NCBI GenBank assembly: GCA_900552225.1
Contig: URYX01000007.1
Coordinates: 1-26,690 of the forward strand
Length of the DNA: 26,690 nucleotides
From: an uncultured Oscillospiraceae bacterium
Lineage (GTDB): Bacteria; Bacillota; Clostridia; Oscillospirales; Acutalibacteraceae
Reading direction: 5' to 3'
Below, one piece after another: positions 8,764-15,439 of this stretch (position 1 is its first letter; the number at the start of each line of letters is the position of its first letter). The notes beneath the pieces are model-generated. The model was not told where the DNA came from. It searched no databases and saw nothing but the letters and a program-made list of their open reading frames with translations. Made by a program: the position numbers and the translations under genes.

Positions 8764-10125
8764 TCACACAATCGCATCAAAGGCTTCCCGCACATTCTGC
8801 GCTCCGATCACGGAGACGCCGGCCGGCGGGGCCACAGCCCGCACATCCTGTGCCGGCAGCAAAATCGTCGTAAACCCGAGGCGCGCCGCCTCGGCCACGC
8901 GGGCCTCCGCATGCATCACCGAACGGATCTCACCGGCCAGTCCGATTTCCCCGAAGGCGGCGACCCCCTCAGGCACCGGCTTGTCCTTTAAGCCCGTCAT
9001 AAGCGCCAGCGCCACCGGAAGATCGGCCGCCGGCTCGTTCAGCCACAGCCCGCCGACTACATTCAGATAGGTATCCAGATTGGAAAAGAAAAATCCGGCG
9101 CGCTTTTCGAGCACGGCCGTCAGCAGCATCAGGCGGTTGGTGTCAAATCCGGTGGACATCCGCCGTGGGTTGCCGAAGGCGGTGGGGGACACCAGTCCCT
9201 GCACCTCGGCCAGCAGCGGTCGGGAGCCCTCCATCGTGCACGCCACACAGATGCCGCTGACATTCAGCGGGCGTCCGCTCAGCATCACCAGCGACGGATT
9301 CGGCACCTCGGCCAGCCCCCGGTCATTCATCTCGAACATACCGATTTCATCGGTAGCGCCGTAGCGGTTTTTGGCACAGCGCAAAATCCGGTACTGCGAA
9401 TGGCGGTCTCCCTCGAAGTAAAGCACGCAGTCCACGATATGCTCCATCACCTTCGGCCCGGCAATGGCCCCGTCCTTATTGACATGCCCGACAATAAACA
9501 GCGGTATGTCCGCTGCCTTGGCGGCACGGGTCAGCGCCGCCGTGCACTCTCTAACCTGCGTTACGCTGCCCGAGGAGGAGGCGATCGCCGCCAGATTCAT
9601 CGTCTGAATGGAGTCCACGATGACGATCTCCGGGCGCTCGGTCTCAATACAGGCCAGCACGGTATCCAGGTCGTTTTCACACAGCAGAGACAGCCTGTCT
9701 CCCGCCACTCCGAGCCGGTCGGCGCGCAGCTTGATCTGCCGCTCCGATTCCTCACCCGAAATATAGAGCACGTGATGGGAACGCCCGAGGTGTTCGCAGA
9801 TCTGCAGCAGCAGGGTGGACTTTCCGATTCCGGGGTCTCCGCCGAGCAGCATCACGCCGCCGCGGACAATACCGCCGCCGAGCACGCGGTCCAGCTCCCC
9901 GAGCCCCGTGAGAATCCGCGGCCCCTGCGCCGTAGAAACGGCGGACAGCGGCCGTGCCTGCACCGCGGCGGTACGGGCAGCCGGACGCGCTGCGGAGACT
10001 GCGGGCGTCCGCAGCTCCTCCTCCATGGTATTCCACGCCCCGCAGGCGGGACACTTTCCGCTCCAGCGCGGCGCCTCCGCCCCGCATTCGGAGCAGACAT
10101 ATACGGTTTTGGCTTTCGGCGGCAT
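8764..10125 (-). CDS. radA: DNA repair protein RadA (Sms)
   Basis: A RecA-related ATPase/helicase that promotes branch migration during recombinational repair and transformation. At 453 residues it has the normal length. The N-terminal zinc finger has Cys at 11, 14, 25 and 28 (CSECG and CPACGAW). The ATPase core has Walker A GGDPGIGKST at about residue 97-106 and Walker B-like EIVIVDSIQTM. The RadA-specific motif KNRYGATDEIGMFEM is present. The C-terminal part is the Lon-protease-like domain, including LNVVGGLWLNEPAADLPVALALM. ATG 10125 was chosen over the upstream in-frame starts because GGAAAGGA precedes it and the zinc finger then begins at the usual position. It lies between cwlD (80 bp upstream) and the rsmF-type gene (10 bp downstream). 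Confidence 0.97.
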   Translation of the reverse strand: MPPKAKTVYVCSECGAEAPRWSGKCPACGAWNTMEEELRTPAVSAARPAARTAAVQARPLSAVSTAQGPRILTGLGELDRVLGGGIVRGGVMLLGGDPGIGKSTLLLQICEHLGRSHHVLYISGEESERQIKLRADRLGVAGDRLSLLCENDLDTVLACIETERPEIVIVDSIQTMNLAAIASSSGSVTQVRECTAALTRAAKAADIPLFIVGHVNKDGAIAGPKVMEHIVDCVLYFEGDRHSQYRILRCAKNRYGATDEIGMFEMNDRGLAEVPNPSLVMLSGRPLNVSGICVACTMEGSRPLLAEVQGLVSPTAFGNPRRMSTGFDTNRLMLLTAVLEKRAGFFFSNLDTYLNVVGGLWLNEPAADLPVALALMTGLKDKPVPEGVAAFGEIGLAGEIRSVMHAEARVAEAARLGFTTILLPAQDVRAVAPPAGVSVIGAQNVREAFDAIV

Positions 10126-10205
10126 AGGCCACGTCCTTTCCTTCACAGAACCTTTTGCTGCCGCAGCAGCTCTCCTTACCCGGGCAGCGTCGAAGCGGCT
10201 TCCGG

Positions 10206-10916
10206 CTACCATCCGCCGCGCAGCACCCCGCAGGTCATCGCCCAGGCCAGCTCCTGGCGGTATTCCTCCCGCTTGAGATTGGCCAGCTCCTCGGGATTGC
10301 TCAGAAAGCCGCATTCCACCAGCACGGCCGGCGCGGTTGTTTTATACAGTAAAAAAATCGATCGGTCCCCCCGCTTCAGCTCACGGGTGTTTTCCGGCTG
10401 CAAAAGCGAGAGCATGGTCTCCCGCAGCACCGCGGCGAACGGCTCGCCGGCCGGATGATTGGGCGAATAAAACACCTGAATTCCACGGTATTTGGCCTGC
10501 CCGAACTTGTTTTGATGGATACTGATGACCAGATCCGCCTGATTGTACAGCTCCAGCCGACGGTGCATATCGCTGACCTTCTGCTCCCGGGCCGTCGCCG
10601 CGGAGGCGTCGTGCAGCGAGACATCGCTCTCGCGGGTCATGCGCACCTCGTAGCCGAAAAAGCGCAGCATATCGCGTGCCCTGAGTGCAATATCCAGATT
10701 GATGCCCTTTTCCGCGGTGCCGTCCGGGGCCACTGCCCCGCCGTCAGCTCCGCCGTGACCGGCGTCCAGCAGCACTGTCGTCACAGGAAGCCCGCTGTCC
10801 CGGAGCACCGTCGGCTGCACCGGCAGACGGCGAACCGCTCCTATAACAGCGGCGGCCGCCGCAATCAGCACGGCGGCCGTCATGGCGTATGCATATACCC
10901 GTTTCAATAGCCTCAC
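10206..10916 (-). CDS. cwlD: N-acetylmuramoyl-L-alanine amidase CwlD (spore cortex)
   Basis: CwlD removes stem peptides from muramic acid. In spore formers it acts with PdaA to make the muramic-delta-lactam of cortex peptidoglycan. The 236-residue product has an N-terminal membrane/signal segment (about residues 9-28) and one Amidase_3 domain. The zinc-site motifs are LLDAGHGGADGG (His), EKGINLDIA (Glu), SIHQNKF (His) and VECGFLSNPEE (catalytic Glu). The SIHQN form and single-domain size fit CwlD rather than autolysins with SH3 or SPOR modules. The assigned start is GTG at 10916 with only a weak GGGG site. A TTG at 10907 behind GTGAGG is an alternative that would not change the domain. The gene starts 35 bp after the upstream membrane-protein gene. 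Confidence 0.92.
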   Translation of the reverse strand: MRLLKRVYAYAMTAAVLIAAAAAVIGAVRRLPVQPTVLRDSGLPVTTVLLDAGHGGADGGAVAPDGTAEKGINLDIALRARDMLRFFGYEVRMTRESDVSLHDASAATAREQKVSDMHRRLELYNQADLVISIHQNKFGQAKYRGIQVFYSPNHPAGEPFAAVLRETMLSLLQPENTRELKRGDRSIFLLYKTTAPAVLVECGFLSNPEELANLKREEYRQELAWAMTCGVLRGGW

Positions 10917-10951
10917 CCCGGTACAGTTGTATGAGACCGGGCGGGCGAAAA

Positions 10952-11920
10952 TTACCGCTTTTTGTGCTTCTTCTGCGGATTTTTATAAATCAGACGCTCC
11001 GACAGGGACACCTGATGGTAGCCGAGCAGATAGGCTCCGCCCGTAATTAGCGGCAGCAGCGCTACCAGGCCGAGCAGTCCGAGCAGTCGCAGCCACGACA
11101 GATCGGCAGTCAGCACGATGCTGTTCGGAACAAGCGCCAGGTACAGCGGGAAAAATGCCAGATGGCAGTAGCGATAGTATTTCACAAAGTCCGGCAGCAG
11201 CAGGCCGCACTTGCTCAGCAGCAGCACTACATACGCCGCCGCCGAGGGAATCATCGCATACAGTCCTACACGGAAGCCCTTGTACGGATCCGCCGCCGCA
11301 TGCCCGAACTGCACCAGGTTGCGGTCCTTATCACCGCGCGTCCACACACAGGAATACAGCAGCGAGATGTAAATCAGCAGCATACAGATCTGCGACAGGA
11401 TATAGCTGACCGTGGAGGCCGCAGGCGACAGCTCGCTCAACTTTTGAATTGTAATCTGGATTTTCGGCTCGGTCGCCCCGGAGGAAGCCGCCCCGTCAGC
11501 GGCGGAAGCAGCGGTCTCCGCCGTAGTTTCCGCACTCTCTGTGGTTTCCGCGGCCGCCGTTGTCTCCGCGGTGGTGTCGGTTGCATCCGCCGAGGTGCCG
11601 GATGCCGACGGATCAGCCGTTGTTTCTCCGTCCTTCGCGGTCGTGGTCGATTCGACGTTGACCTCATACCCGCGTGCCCGCAGATCCGCATACACCTGCT
11701 CAATGTCCGTCGTGTCATAGGTCAGGTATTTCTTTTCTCCGTCCAGCTCTACAATGCCGACGGAATAGCCGACATCCTCGGAAAACAGTCCCGTAAACAC
11801 CATTTCCACCGAGATGAACACAAAAAACGCCATGATAGCGGCAAGAATCGTCCGCAGGTACAGATTTCCCGCCAGCTTCCAATCCTCTTTCCGGCCGCCG
11901 GCCGTTTCCTTTTCGCTCAT
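10952..11920 (-). CDS. Membrane protein with a Thr/Ala/Glu-rich linker, function unknown
   Basis: A 322-residue protein I do not recognise. It has one transmembrane segment at about residues 24-46, then an exposed region (47-90). A low-complexity linker rich in Thr, Ala, Glu and Ser runs from about 91 to 151. Three to five further hydrophobic segments follow near 171-193, 217-240, 252-270 and 278-300, with a Lys/His-rich tail. The first loop and linker are probably extracytoplasmic, judging by the basic C-terminus and Lys/Arg near the N-terminus; this is inference. AAAGGTGG precedes the ATG. It is the promoter-proximal gene of the operon containing cwlD and radA, so a cell-envelope role is possible but unproven. 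Confidence 0.8.
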   Translation of the reverse strand: MSEKETAGGRKEDWKLAGNLYLRTILAAIMAFFVFISVEMVFTGLFSEDVGYSVGIVELDGEKKYLTYDTTDIEQVYADLRARGYEVNVESTTTAKDGETTADPSASGTSADATDTTAETTAAAETTESAETTAETAASAADGAASSGATEPKIQITIQKLSELSPAASTVSYILSQICMLLIYISLLYSCVWTRGDKDRNLVQFGHAAADPYKGFRVGLYAMIPSAAAYVVLLLSKCGLLLPDFVKYYRYCHLAFFPLYLALVPNSIVLTADLSWLRLLGLLGLVALLPLITGGAYLLGYHQVSLSERLIYKNPQKKHKKR

Positions 11921-11998
11921 TGTTCAACCACCTTTTCCGAAACTTCCGAAACCGGGTTCCGGTTGCTTTTTATCGTCATGCCGAGATATTGTTATTTC

Positions 11999-12027
11999 AG
12001 TATAGCACATTCTGTTCCTGCCGTCAA
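11999..12027 (-). promoter_or_regulatory. Sigma-A promoter of the membrane protein-cwlD-radA-rsmF-FAD operon
   Basis: On the minus strand TTGACG (12027-12022) and TATACT (12004-11999) are exactly 17 bp apart, about 79 bp before the start codon at 11920. A short AACCGG/CCGGTT hairpin lies in the leader. Confidence 0.78.
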
Positions 12028-12085
12028 ACGGATTTCCTCCGGTCGGCAAAAGCCTTTGCTTTTACCGGAAATCCGCCGTTTTTTC

Positions 12086-12114
12086 TTTACTCCTCCGCCC
12101 CGGTGTGCTATAAT
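12086..12114 (+). promoter_or_regulatory. Extended -10 promoter in front of the pnuC remnant
   Basis: TTTACT (12086-12091), 17 bp, then TATAAT (12109-12114) preceded by TGC, an extended -10. The predicted start near 12121 gives a leader of about 100 nt before the pnuC ATG. Confidence 0.72.
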
Positions 12115-12119
12115 CCCCT

Positions 12120-12201
12120 CACTGCCACCGGGTAGAGTGATGCAAAAAGCATCCGTGTACACATCGTCAGGTCTCAGAAGATGTGTATTCGGATGCTTTT
12201 T
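12120..12201 (+). promoter_or_regulatory. Terminator-type leader (possible attenuator or riboswitch) upstream of pnuC
   Basis: A long hairpin has arms 12144-12165 and 12180-12201: 22 pairs with one U-U mismatch and one G-U. Its 3' arm ends in TTTTT, followed by AATGTTTTT, which is the form of an intrinsic terminator. It lies between the promoter and the AGGAGG at 12211-12216. The 5' arm base GCATC (12149-12153) can instead pair with GATGC (12139-12143) around AAAAA, giving a mutually exclusive small hairpin. CACT/AGTG (12120-12123 and 12136-12139) may form an outer helix. The layout suggests regulated read-through; I cannot match it to a known riboswitch class by eye. Confidence 0.5.
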
Positions 12202-12221
12202 AATGTTTTTAGGAGGTTTTT

Positions 12222-12600
12222 ATGAAGAAGATCCGGCAAAAACAGTTTTATTTTTCTCCGTTTGAAGCGGCGCTTTGGGGGGGCTCCGTGCTCCTGATTC
12301 TCGCTGCGTTTATGGCCTTTGACAGAACCAACTGTCTGTCACTGGCCGCCTCCCTCCTTTTCAGCGCCAAGGCCCACCCGCTCGGCCAGCTGCTGATGGT
12401 CGTTTTCAGTCTGCTCTACGGCATCGTATCCTATACCTTTGCCTACTACGGGGAAATGCTCACCTATCTCGGCATGACCGCCCCCATGTCCGTATTTTCC
12501 CTGATCTCCTGGCTGCGACAGCCCTACCGGGGAGATGCGGCCGAGGTACGGGTCGGCACGGTCAGCCGCAGAACCAAAGCGGGCATTGCGGCTGCCGCCG
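12222..12600 (+). pseudogene. pnuC: pnuC fragment: N-terminal half of a nicotinamide mononucleotide/riboside transporter
   Basis: The first roughly 115 residues look like a Firmicutes PnuC. Hydrophobic helices are at about 15-33, 38-52, 58-75 and 85-97, with SLLYGIVSYTFAYYGEMLTY and FSLISWLRQPYRGD as the recognisable parts. A full PnuC is about 220-240 residues with two three-helix halves and a linking helix. Here the similarity ends in the linker after EVRVGTVSRRTK (near 12590). The frame then continues to 13607 only as antisense of the HAD gene. The second half is not found in any frame nearby, so this is a deletion remnant rather than a frameshift. The AGGAGG site, leader and promoter are intact, so the fragment may still be expressed. 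A functional half-transporter is conceivable but less likely. Confidence 0.72.
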
Positions 12601-12611
12601 GATGCTGCCGA

Positions 12612-13415
12612 TCACATGGGGTCAATCCACCCCAACCGGCACAGCGCCTCATAGATGCCGTCGCTGTCGTGGTCGGCCGTATGCCGCGGAAATTGCTGCC
12701 GCAGGGCCTCCGGGGCATTGGCCATGAGAAAGCCGTGACCGACCGCCTTCAGCATATCCCAATCGTTATAGTTATCTCCGAAGGCCGCCGCCTCCTCCGG
12801 GTCCAGCCGCCACAGTGTGCAGAGTGCCCGGGCCGCCGCGCCTTTGCCGACACCCCCGGCCATGATTTCCAGCATTGCCTCTCCCGAGCGCATCATGGCA
12901 AACGCGGGAAATTTCTCCCGCAGCTGTCCCTCCAGCACCGCGGCCTCCCCCGGGCGGCAAATGCAGAGGATTTTATGAAACGTGTCGGCCGTGATGCCGT
13001 CCGCCGTTCCCTCCTCCGCCGCAGTGCGGACAATGTGCTCCTCCTGAATGATCCGCGGGTCGCTGCGGTCGGGCGTCACCCATTTATCAAAGGAGAAAAC
13101 GTTCCACGCCACCGTCGGGAAATGCGTCTCGATATAGTGCAGCAGCCGGACACCCTCCTGCCGGGGAAACCCCTGCTGCAGCAAAATGTTCCGGTCGGCA
13201 TCGCACGCCACCGCCCCGCTGTAGGCAATCAGCGGGCAGTGCAGCCCGTACTCGTTCAGCAGCGGGTAGATTCCGGACGGGCTGCGGGCGGAGGCAATGA
13301 CAAACGGGATATCCCGCTGCCCGAGCGCGCGGATGGCATACTGCGTCCGCGGAGTGATCTGCAGCTCGGAATTCAAAAGCGTTCCGTCAATATCGCTGAA
13401 TACTGCATGCTTCAT
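12612..13415 (-). CDS. Cof-type HAD hydrolase (sugar or nucleotide phosphatase-like)
   Basis: A 267-residue HAD-superfamily phosphatase of the Cof/YidA subgroup (cap type C2B). Motif I is FSDIDGTLLNS (about residues 6-16) with nucleophile Asp8 and acid/base Asp10. Motif II is at FVIASARSP, and motif IV is AAAFGDNYNDWDML near residue 212-225. The substrate is probably a small phosphorylated metabolite; specificity cannot be read. ATG 13415 follows GGGAGG, and a strong promoter lies just upstream. The frame is open beyond this start but non-coding in character. Its 3' end lies directly at the break point of the pnuC remnant on the other strand, while its own C-terminus looks intact. Confidence 0.93.
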   Translation of the reverse strand: MKHAVFSDIDGTLLNSELQITPRTQYAIRALGQRDIPFVIASARSPSGIYPLLNEYGLHCPLIAYSGAVACDADRNILLQQGFPRQEGVRLLHYIETHFPTVAWNVFSFDKWVTPDRSDPRIIQEEHIVRTAAEEGTADGITADTFHKILCICRPGEAAVLEGQLREKFPAFAMMRSGEAMLEIMAGGVGKGAAARALCTLWRLDPEEAAAFGDNYNDWDMLKAVGHGFLMANAPEALRQQFPRHTADHDSDGIYEALCRLGWIDPM

Positions 13416-13454
13416 AAAGGGGCCTCCCGAAAAAAGTCTGCCGATTTCCGGGGT

Positions 13455-13483
13455 ATTATACCAGCTTTTTTCAAAGTTGGCAA
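13455..13483 (-). promoter_or_regulatory. Strong sigma-A promoter of the HAD hydrolase gene
   Basis: On the minus strand TTGCCA (13483-13478), 17 bp, then TATAAT (13460-13455) with a TGG extended -10. It lies about 40 bp before the start codon. Confidence 0.82.
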
Positions 13484-13556
13484 GGCCCTTCCGGCCTTCG
13501 GCTGCCGTCAGCTGTCTTTTTTGTTTTGTGCCGTCGGCCGATGTATATCGCAAAAG

Positions 13557-13597
13557 CACCCGGGTATGGGGGATTCTTCATCCCCCGTACCCGGGTG
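13557..13597. repeat. Isolated 18-bp inverted repeat between divergent promoters
   Basis: Arms 13557-13574 and 13580-13597 pair over 18 bp with one G-U and a 5-base loop (TCTTC). Core of the arm: CACCCGGGTA. It lies upstream of both the HAD promoter and the predicted spo0A promoter, so it is in neither mRNA. On the minus strand it is followed by CTTTTG, on the plus strand by TAATTC, so neither side has a good U-tract. Confidence 0.75.
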
Positions 13598-13604
13598 TAA
13601 TTCA

Positions 13605-13668
13605 TGACATTTTTTGACCGTTTTTGACCGCCCGTGACCTTCTCCGGGCTCTCTCCGGCTTTTTCCGG
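13605..13668. repeat. Direct repeats phased at 10 bp upstream of spo0A
   Basis: TGAC occurs at 13605, 13615, 13625 and 13635, a 10-bp period; two of the units are identical TTTTTGACCG (13611-13620 and 13621-13630). The periodicity continues as CCGG at 13644, 13655 and 13665 (units TCTCCGGGCT, CTCTCCGGCT, TTTTCCGGAT). Boxes would lie on one face of the helix, as in cooperative regulator-binding sites. They are not standard 0A boxes (TGNCGAA). Confidence 0.6.
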
Positions 13669-13761
13669 ATTTTCTTTGCCGTTTCGCCCTTTTCTACGTC
13701 GTTCCTTAAATATTTATCAAAATTTATACGCTCTTTTTCATTTTTTCTCTTCATTTTCTCT

Positions 13762-13790
13762 TGCAATGTTTTGCAAAATGTGGTAATTTA
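13762..13790 (+). promoter_or_regulatory. Possible spo0A promoter
   Basis: TTGCAA (13762-13767), 17 bp, then TAATTT (13785-13790) preceded by TGG. A second TTGCAA at 13772-13777 makes a symmetrical pair. The -10 is a poor match and the region is generally AT-rich, so this is tentative. No sigma-H site was recognised. Confidence 0.4.
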
Positions 13791-13856
13791 TTTTTACAGT
13801 TTGCGAGCCGGTTCCCGATTCTTTTCCCCGAACCGACTCCATAGGAGGGAAAAACT

Positions 13857-14642
13857 TTGGAGAAAAACAGAAAAATCCTGATCGCCGATCAAAGTGACAG
13901 CTTTGGCCGATCCTGCGCTCAGCTCTTGCGGTCGCACGGCCTGGCTGCCGAAACCACCGTCAAGGACGGCCGCATCCTGCTCGACATGATGCTGAAGCAG
14001 CAGCCCGAGCTGGTTGTCATGGACATGTTCCTTCCCAACCTGGACGCTCTCGGCGTCATGAAGGGCATGCGCTCCCGTCAGGGCTCCCCGTCGCCTCACT
14101 TCATCGTGCTGTTCGGGTTTGACAGTCCCGAGCTGGAGCGCGAGGTCATGGAGGCCGGGGCGGACTACTTCTTCCTGAAGCCTTTTAATATGAACGACCT
14201 GGTAGACAGAATCCTGAGTCTCTGTCAGCCCGAGCTGCCTGCCGAGTCCTTTCGCCGGATCCCGACCGTGGAGACCTCCGCACATTCCGCCTCTTTGGAA
14301 ATGCGCGTCACCGAGATTCTGCATCAGATCGGAGTACCGGCGCATATTAAAGGGTATCAGTATCTGAGAGATGCCATTCTCCTGTCCATCGAGGACGACA
14401 GCATCATCAACGCCGTCACCAAGCGGCTGTACCCGTCGGTCGCCAAAAAGCATGCGACCACCTCCTCGCGCGTGGAGCGTGCCATCCGTCATGCCATCGA
14501 GGTGGCATGGGATCGCGGGGATGTCGATGTGCTGAATTCCTACTTCGGCTATACCATCCACAACGGGCGCGGCAAGCCGACCAACAGCGAGTTCATCGCC
14601 ATGATCTCCGACCGCTTCCGGCTGCAGCTGAAAATCTCCTGA
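13857..14642 (+). CDS. spo0A: Sporulation master regulator Spo0A
   Basis: A response regulator that controls entry into sporulation. The 261-residue product has an N-terminal receiver (1-120) and a C-terminal Spo0A DNA-binding domain (about 150-259). Phosphoacceptor Asp56 (VVMDMFLPNLD) and Lys108 (FFLKPF) are present. The DNA-binding part is strongly conserved: IGVPAHIKGYQYLRDAI, then the recognition-helix segment SRVERAIRHAIEVAW (about 204-218), and KPTNSEFIAMISD. The start is TTG at 13857 behind AGGAGGG, 8 bases away; no ATG lies nearby in frame. Two receiver positions differ from Bacillus Spo0A: the second acidic residue of the Mg2+ pocket is Gln12, and the conserved switch Thr is Phe86. 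spoIVB, often its direct neighbour, is far upstream here. Confidence 0.97.
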   Translation: MEKNRKILIADQSDSFGRSCAQLLRSHGLAAETTVKDGRILLDMMLKQQPELVVMDMFLPNLDALGVMKGMRSRQGSPSPHFIVLFGFDSPELEREVMEAGADYFFLKPFNMNDLVDRILSLCQPELPAESFRRIPTVETSAHSASLEMRVTEILHQIGVPAHIKGYQYLRDAILLSIEDDSIINAVTKRLYPSVAKKHATTSSRVERAIRHAIEVAWDRGDVDVLNSYFGYTIHNGRGKPTNSEFIAMISDRFRLQLKIS

Positions 14643-14765
14643 CGGGCGTTCCGTCGGCCCGGGGCTCTGTGTCCCGGTGCGGTGGCCGGCGGGGTACGAT
14701 TTCGGAGAAAAGCCTTAACAGGCGGGTCCCGTTTCCTTAGTCTACAGTTTACAAAAGCACGGTCA

Positions 14766-14891
14766 GCCCCTGAAGACCATGGCCTTCGGGGCTCTCTCCC
14801 TCGTCAGAGGGAGGGTAAGGGCGGAGCATCCGCCAATGCACAGTCTATTGTGTTTTTGACACACCGGCCGTCGGGGTATCCTCCGGCGGCC
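14766..14891. repeat. Cluster of short GC-rich hairpins after spo0A
   Basis: The 14643-15058 gap holds no gene I can support but several stems in a row. CCCC(T)GAAG/CTTCGGGG lies at about 14767-14790. CTCCCTC-GTCA-GAGGGAG is at 14796-14813. GGCGGA-GCA-TCCGCC is at about 14820-14834. A 9-bp stem lies at 14866-14874 and 14883-14891. The CTCCCTCGTCAGAGGGAG core recurs in the 89-bp tandem repeats at 15577-15850, so this is a dispersed repeat family. Confidence 0.6.
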
Positions 14892-14939
14892 ACGGGATGT
14901 CTCCAAAGAGGCAGGCCGCAAAATCAATTTTAAGCACAA

Positions 14940-14974
14940 GGCAAGAATTGCGAGATGGCGATTCTTGCCGTTTT
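14940..14974. terminator. Intrinsic terminator between spo0A and the RHH gene
   Basis: A 12-bp stem with one G-U (14940-14951 and 14958-14969; arm GGCAAGAATTGC) has a 6-base loop, followed on the plus strand by GTTTTGTTG. On the minus strand it is followed by TTGTGCTTAAAA, so it could also end the RHH transcript. Confidence 0.65.
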
Positions 14975-15058
14975 GTTGACAAAAATGCCGTTCGCTGCTG
15001 CGCGTCATCACCCGGGGGCTCTCTCCCTCCGGCAGGGAAACAGGGCAGCCAAAGACGG

Positions 15059-15262
15059 TCAGGGGCGGCTGTCGTCGTGAAATTTCATCTCAGGCATCAG
15101 GATCGGGCCGTCCTTTTCCTCGAATTCCGCGATGCAGCGGCGGATCAGATACAGGATCTGTCCGTTGGCGCTGCGGCCCTCGTAGCGGGCGATGTAGTGC
15201 AGCTTGTAATGCAGCTCCGGGTCAATTTCAATGCCGAGATGCTTGTTGTTTTTATTCCGCAT
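15059..15262 (-). CDS. Small ribbon-helix-helix (Arc-type) DNA-binding protein
   Basis: A 67-residue protein with the Arc/MetJ-like ribbon-helix-helix pattern. A short basic N-terminus and strand (NKHLGIEIDPELHYKLHYIA) leads into two helices, with GRSANGQILYLIRRCIAEFE as the second-helix region. It is likely a dimeric DNA-binding regulator; targets are unknown. ATG 15262 was chosen because AGGAGGG lies about 11-12 bases upstream. The frame is open to 15340, but that extension has no Shine-Dalgarno site and no family character. No toxin partner lies next to it, so a toxin-antitoxin role is not supported. A 21-bp palindrome lies about 180 bp upstream and might be its operator. Confidence 0.75.
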   Translation of the reverse strand: MRNKNNKHLGIEIDPELHYKLHYIARYEGRSANGQILYLIRRCIAEFEEKDGPILMPEMKFHDDSRP

Positions 15263-15439
15263 AAACGCACCGGCCCTCCTGAGCACGACCCACCGTATTT
15301 TGCCGACCTCCGGAAGACACCGAACCCGCGGACAAGACACGGCGCTCTCCGGCCGATCCTGTCGAAGGCGTCTGTCCCTCAGGCTATATGGGATGTATTC
15401 TACTACTATTCTAAAAAGTTTTTTATGGCAAGGACGGCG

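Noticed and set aside
5938..8873. Long plus-strand open frames of 492 and 485 codons
   Set aside because: They lie opposite the FAD oxidoreductase and rRNA methyltransferase genes, which carry clear motifs; the plus frames have none.
12600..13607. Reading the pnuC frame as one 461-residue protein
   Set aside because: Residues after about 125 are the reverse complement of the HAD gene and have no transporter character.
15059..15262. Antitoxin of a toxin-antitoxin pair
   Set aside because: The protein is RHH-like, but no adjacent small toxin-like ORF with a ribosome site is visible on either side.
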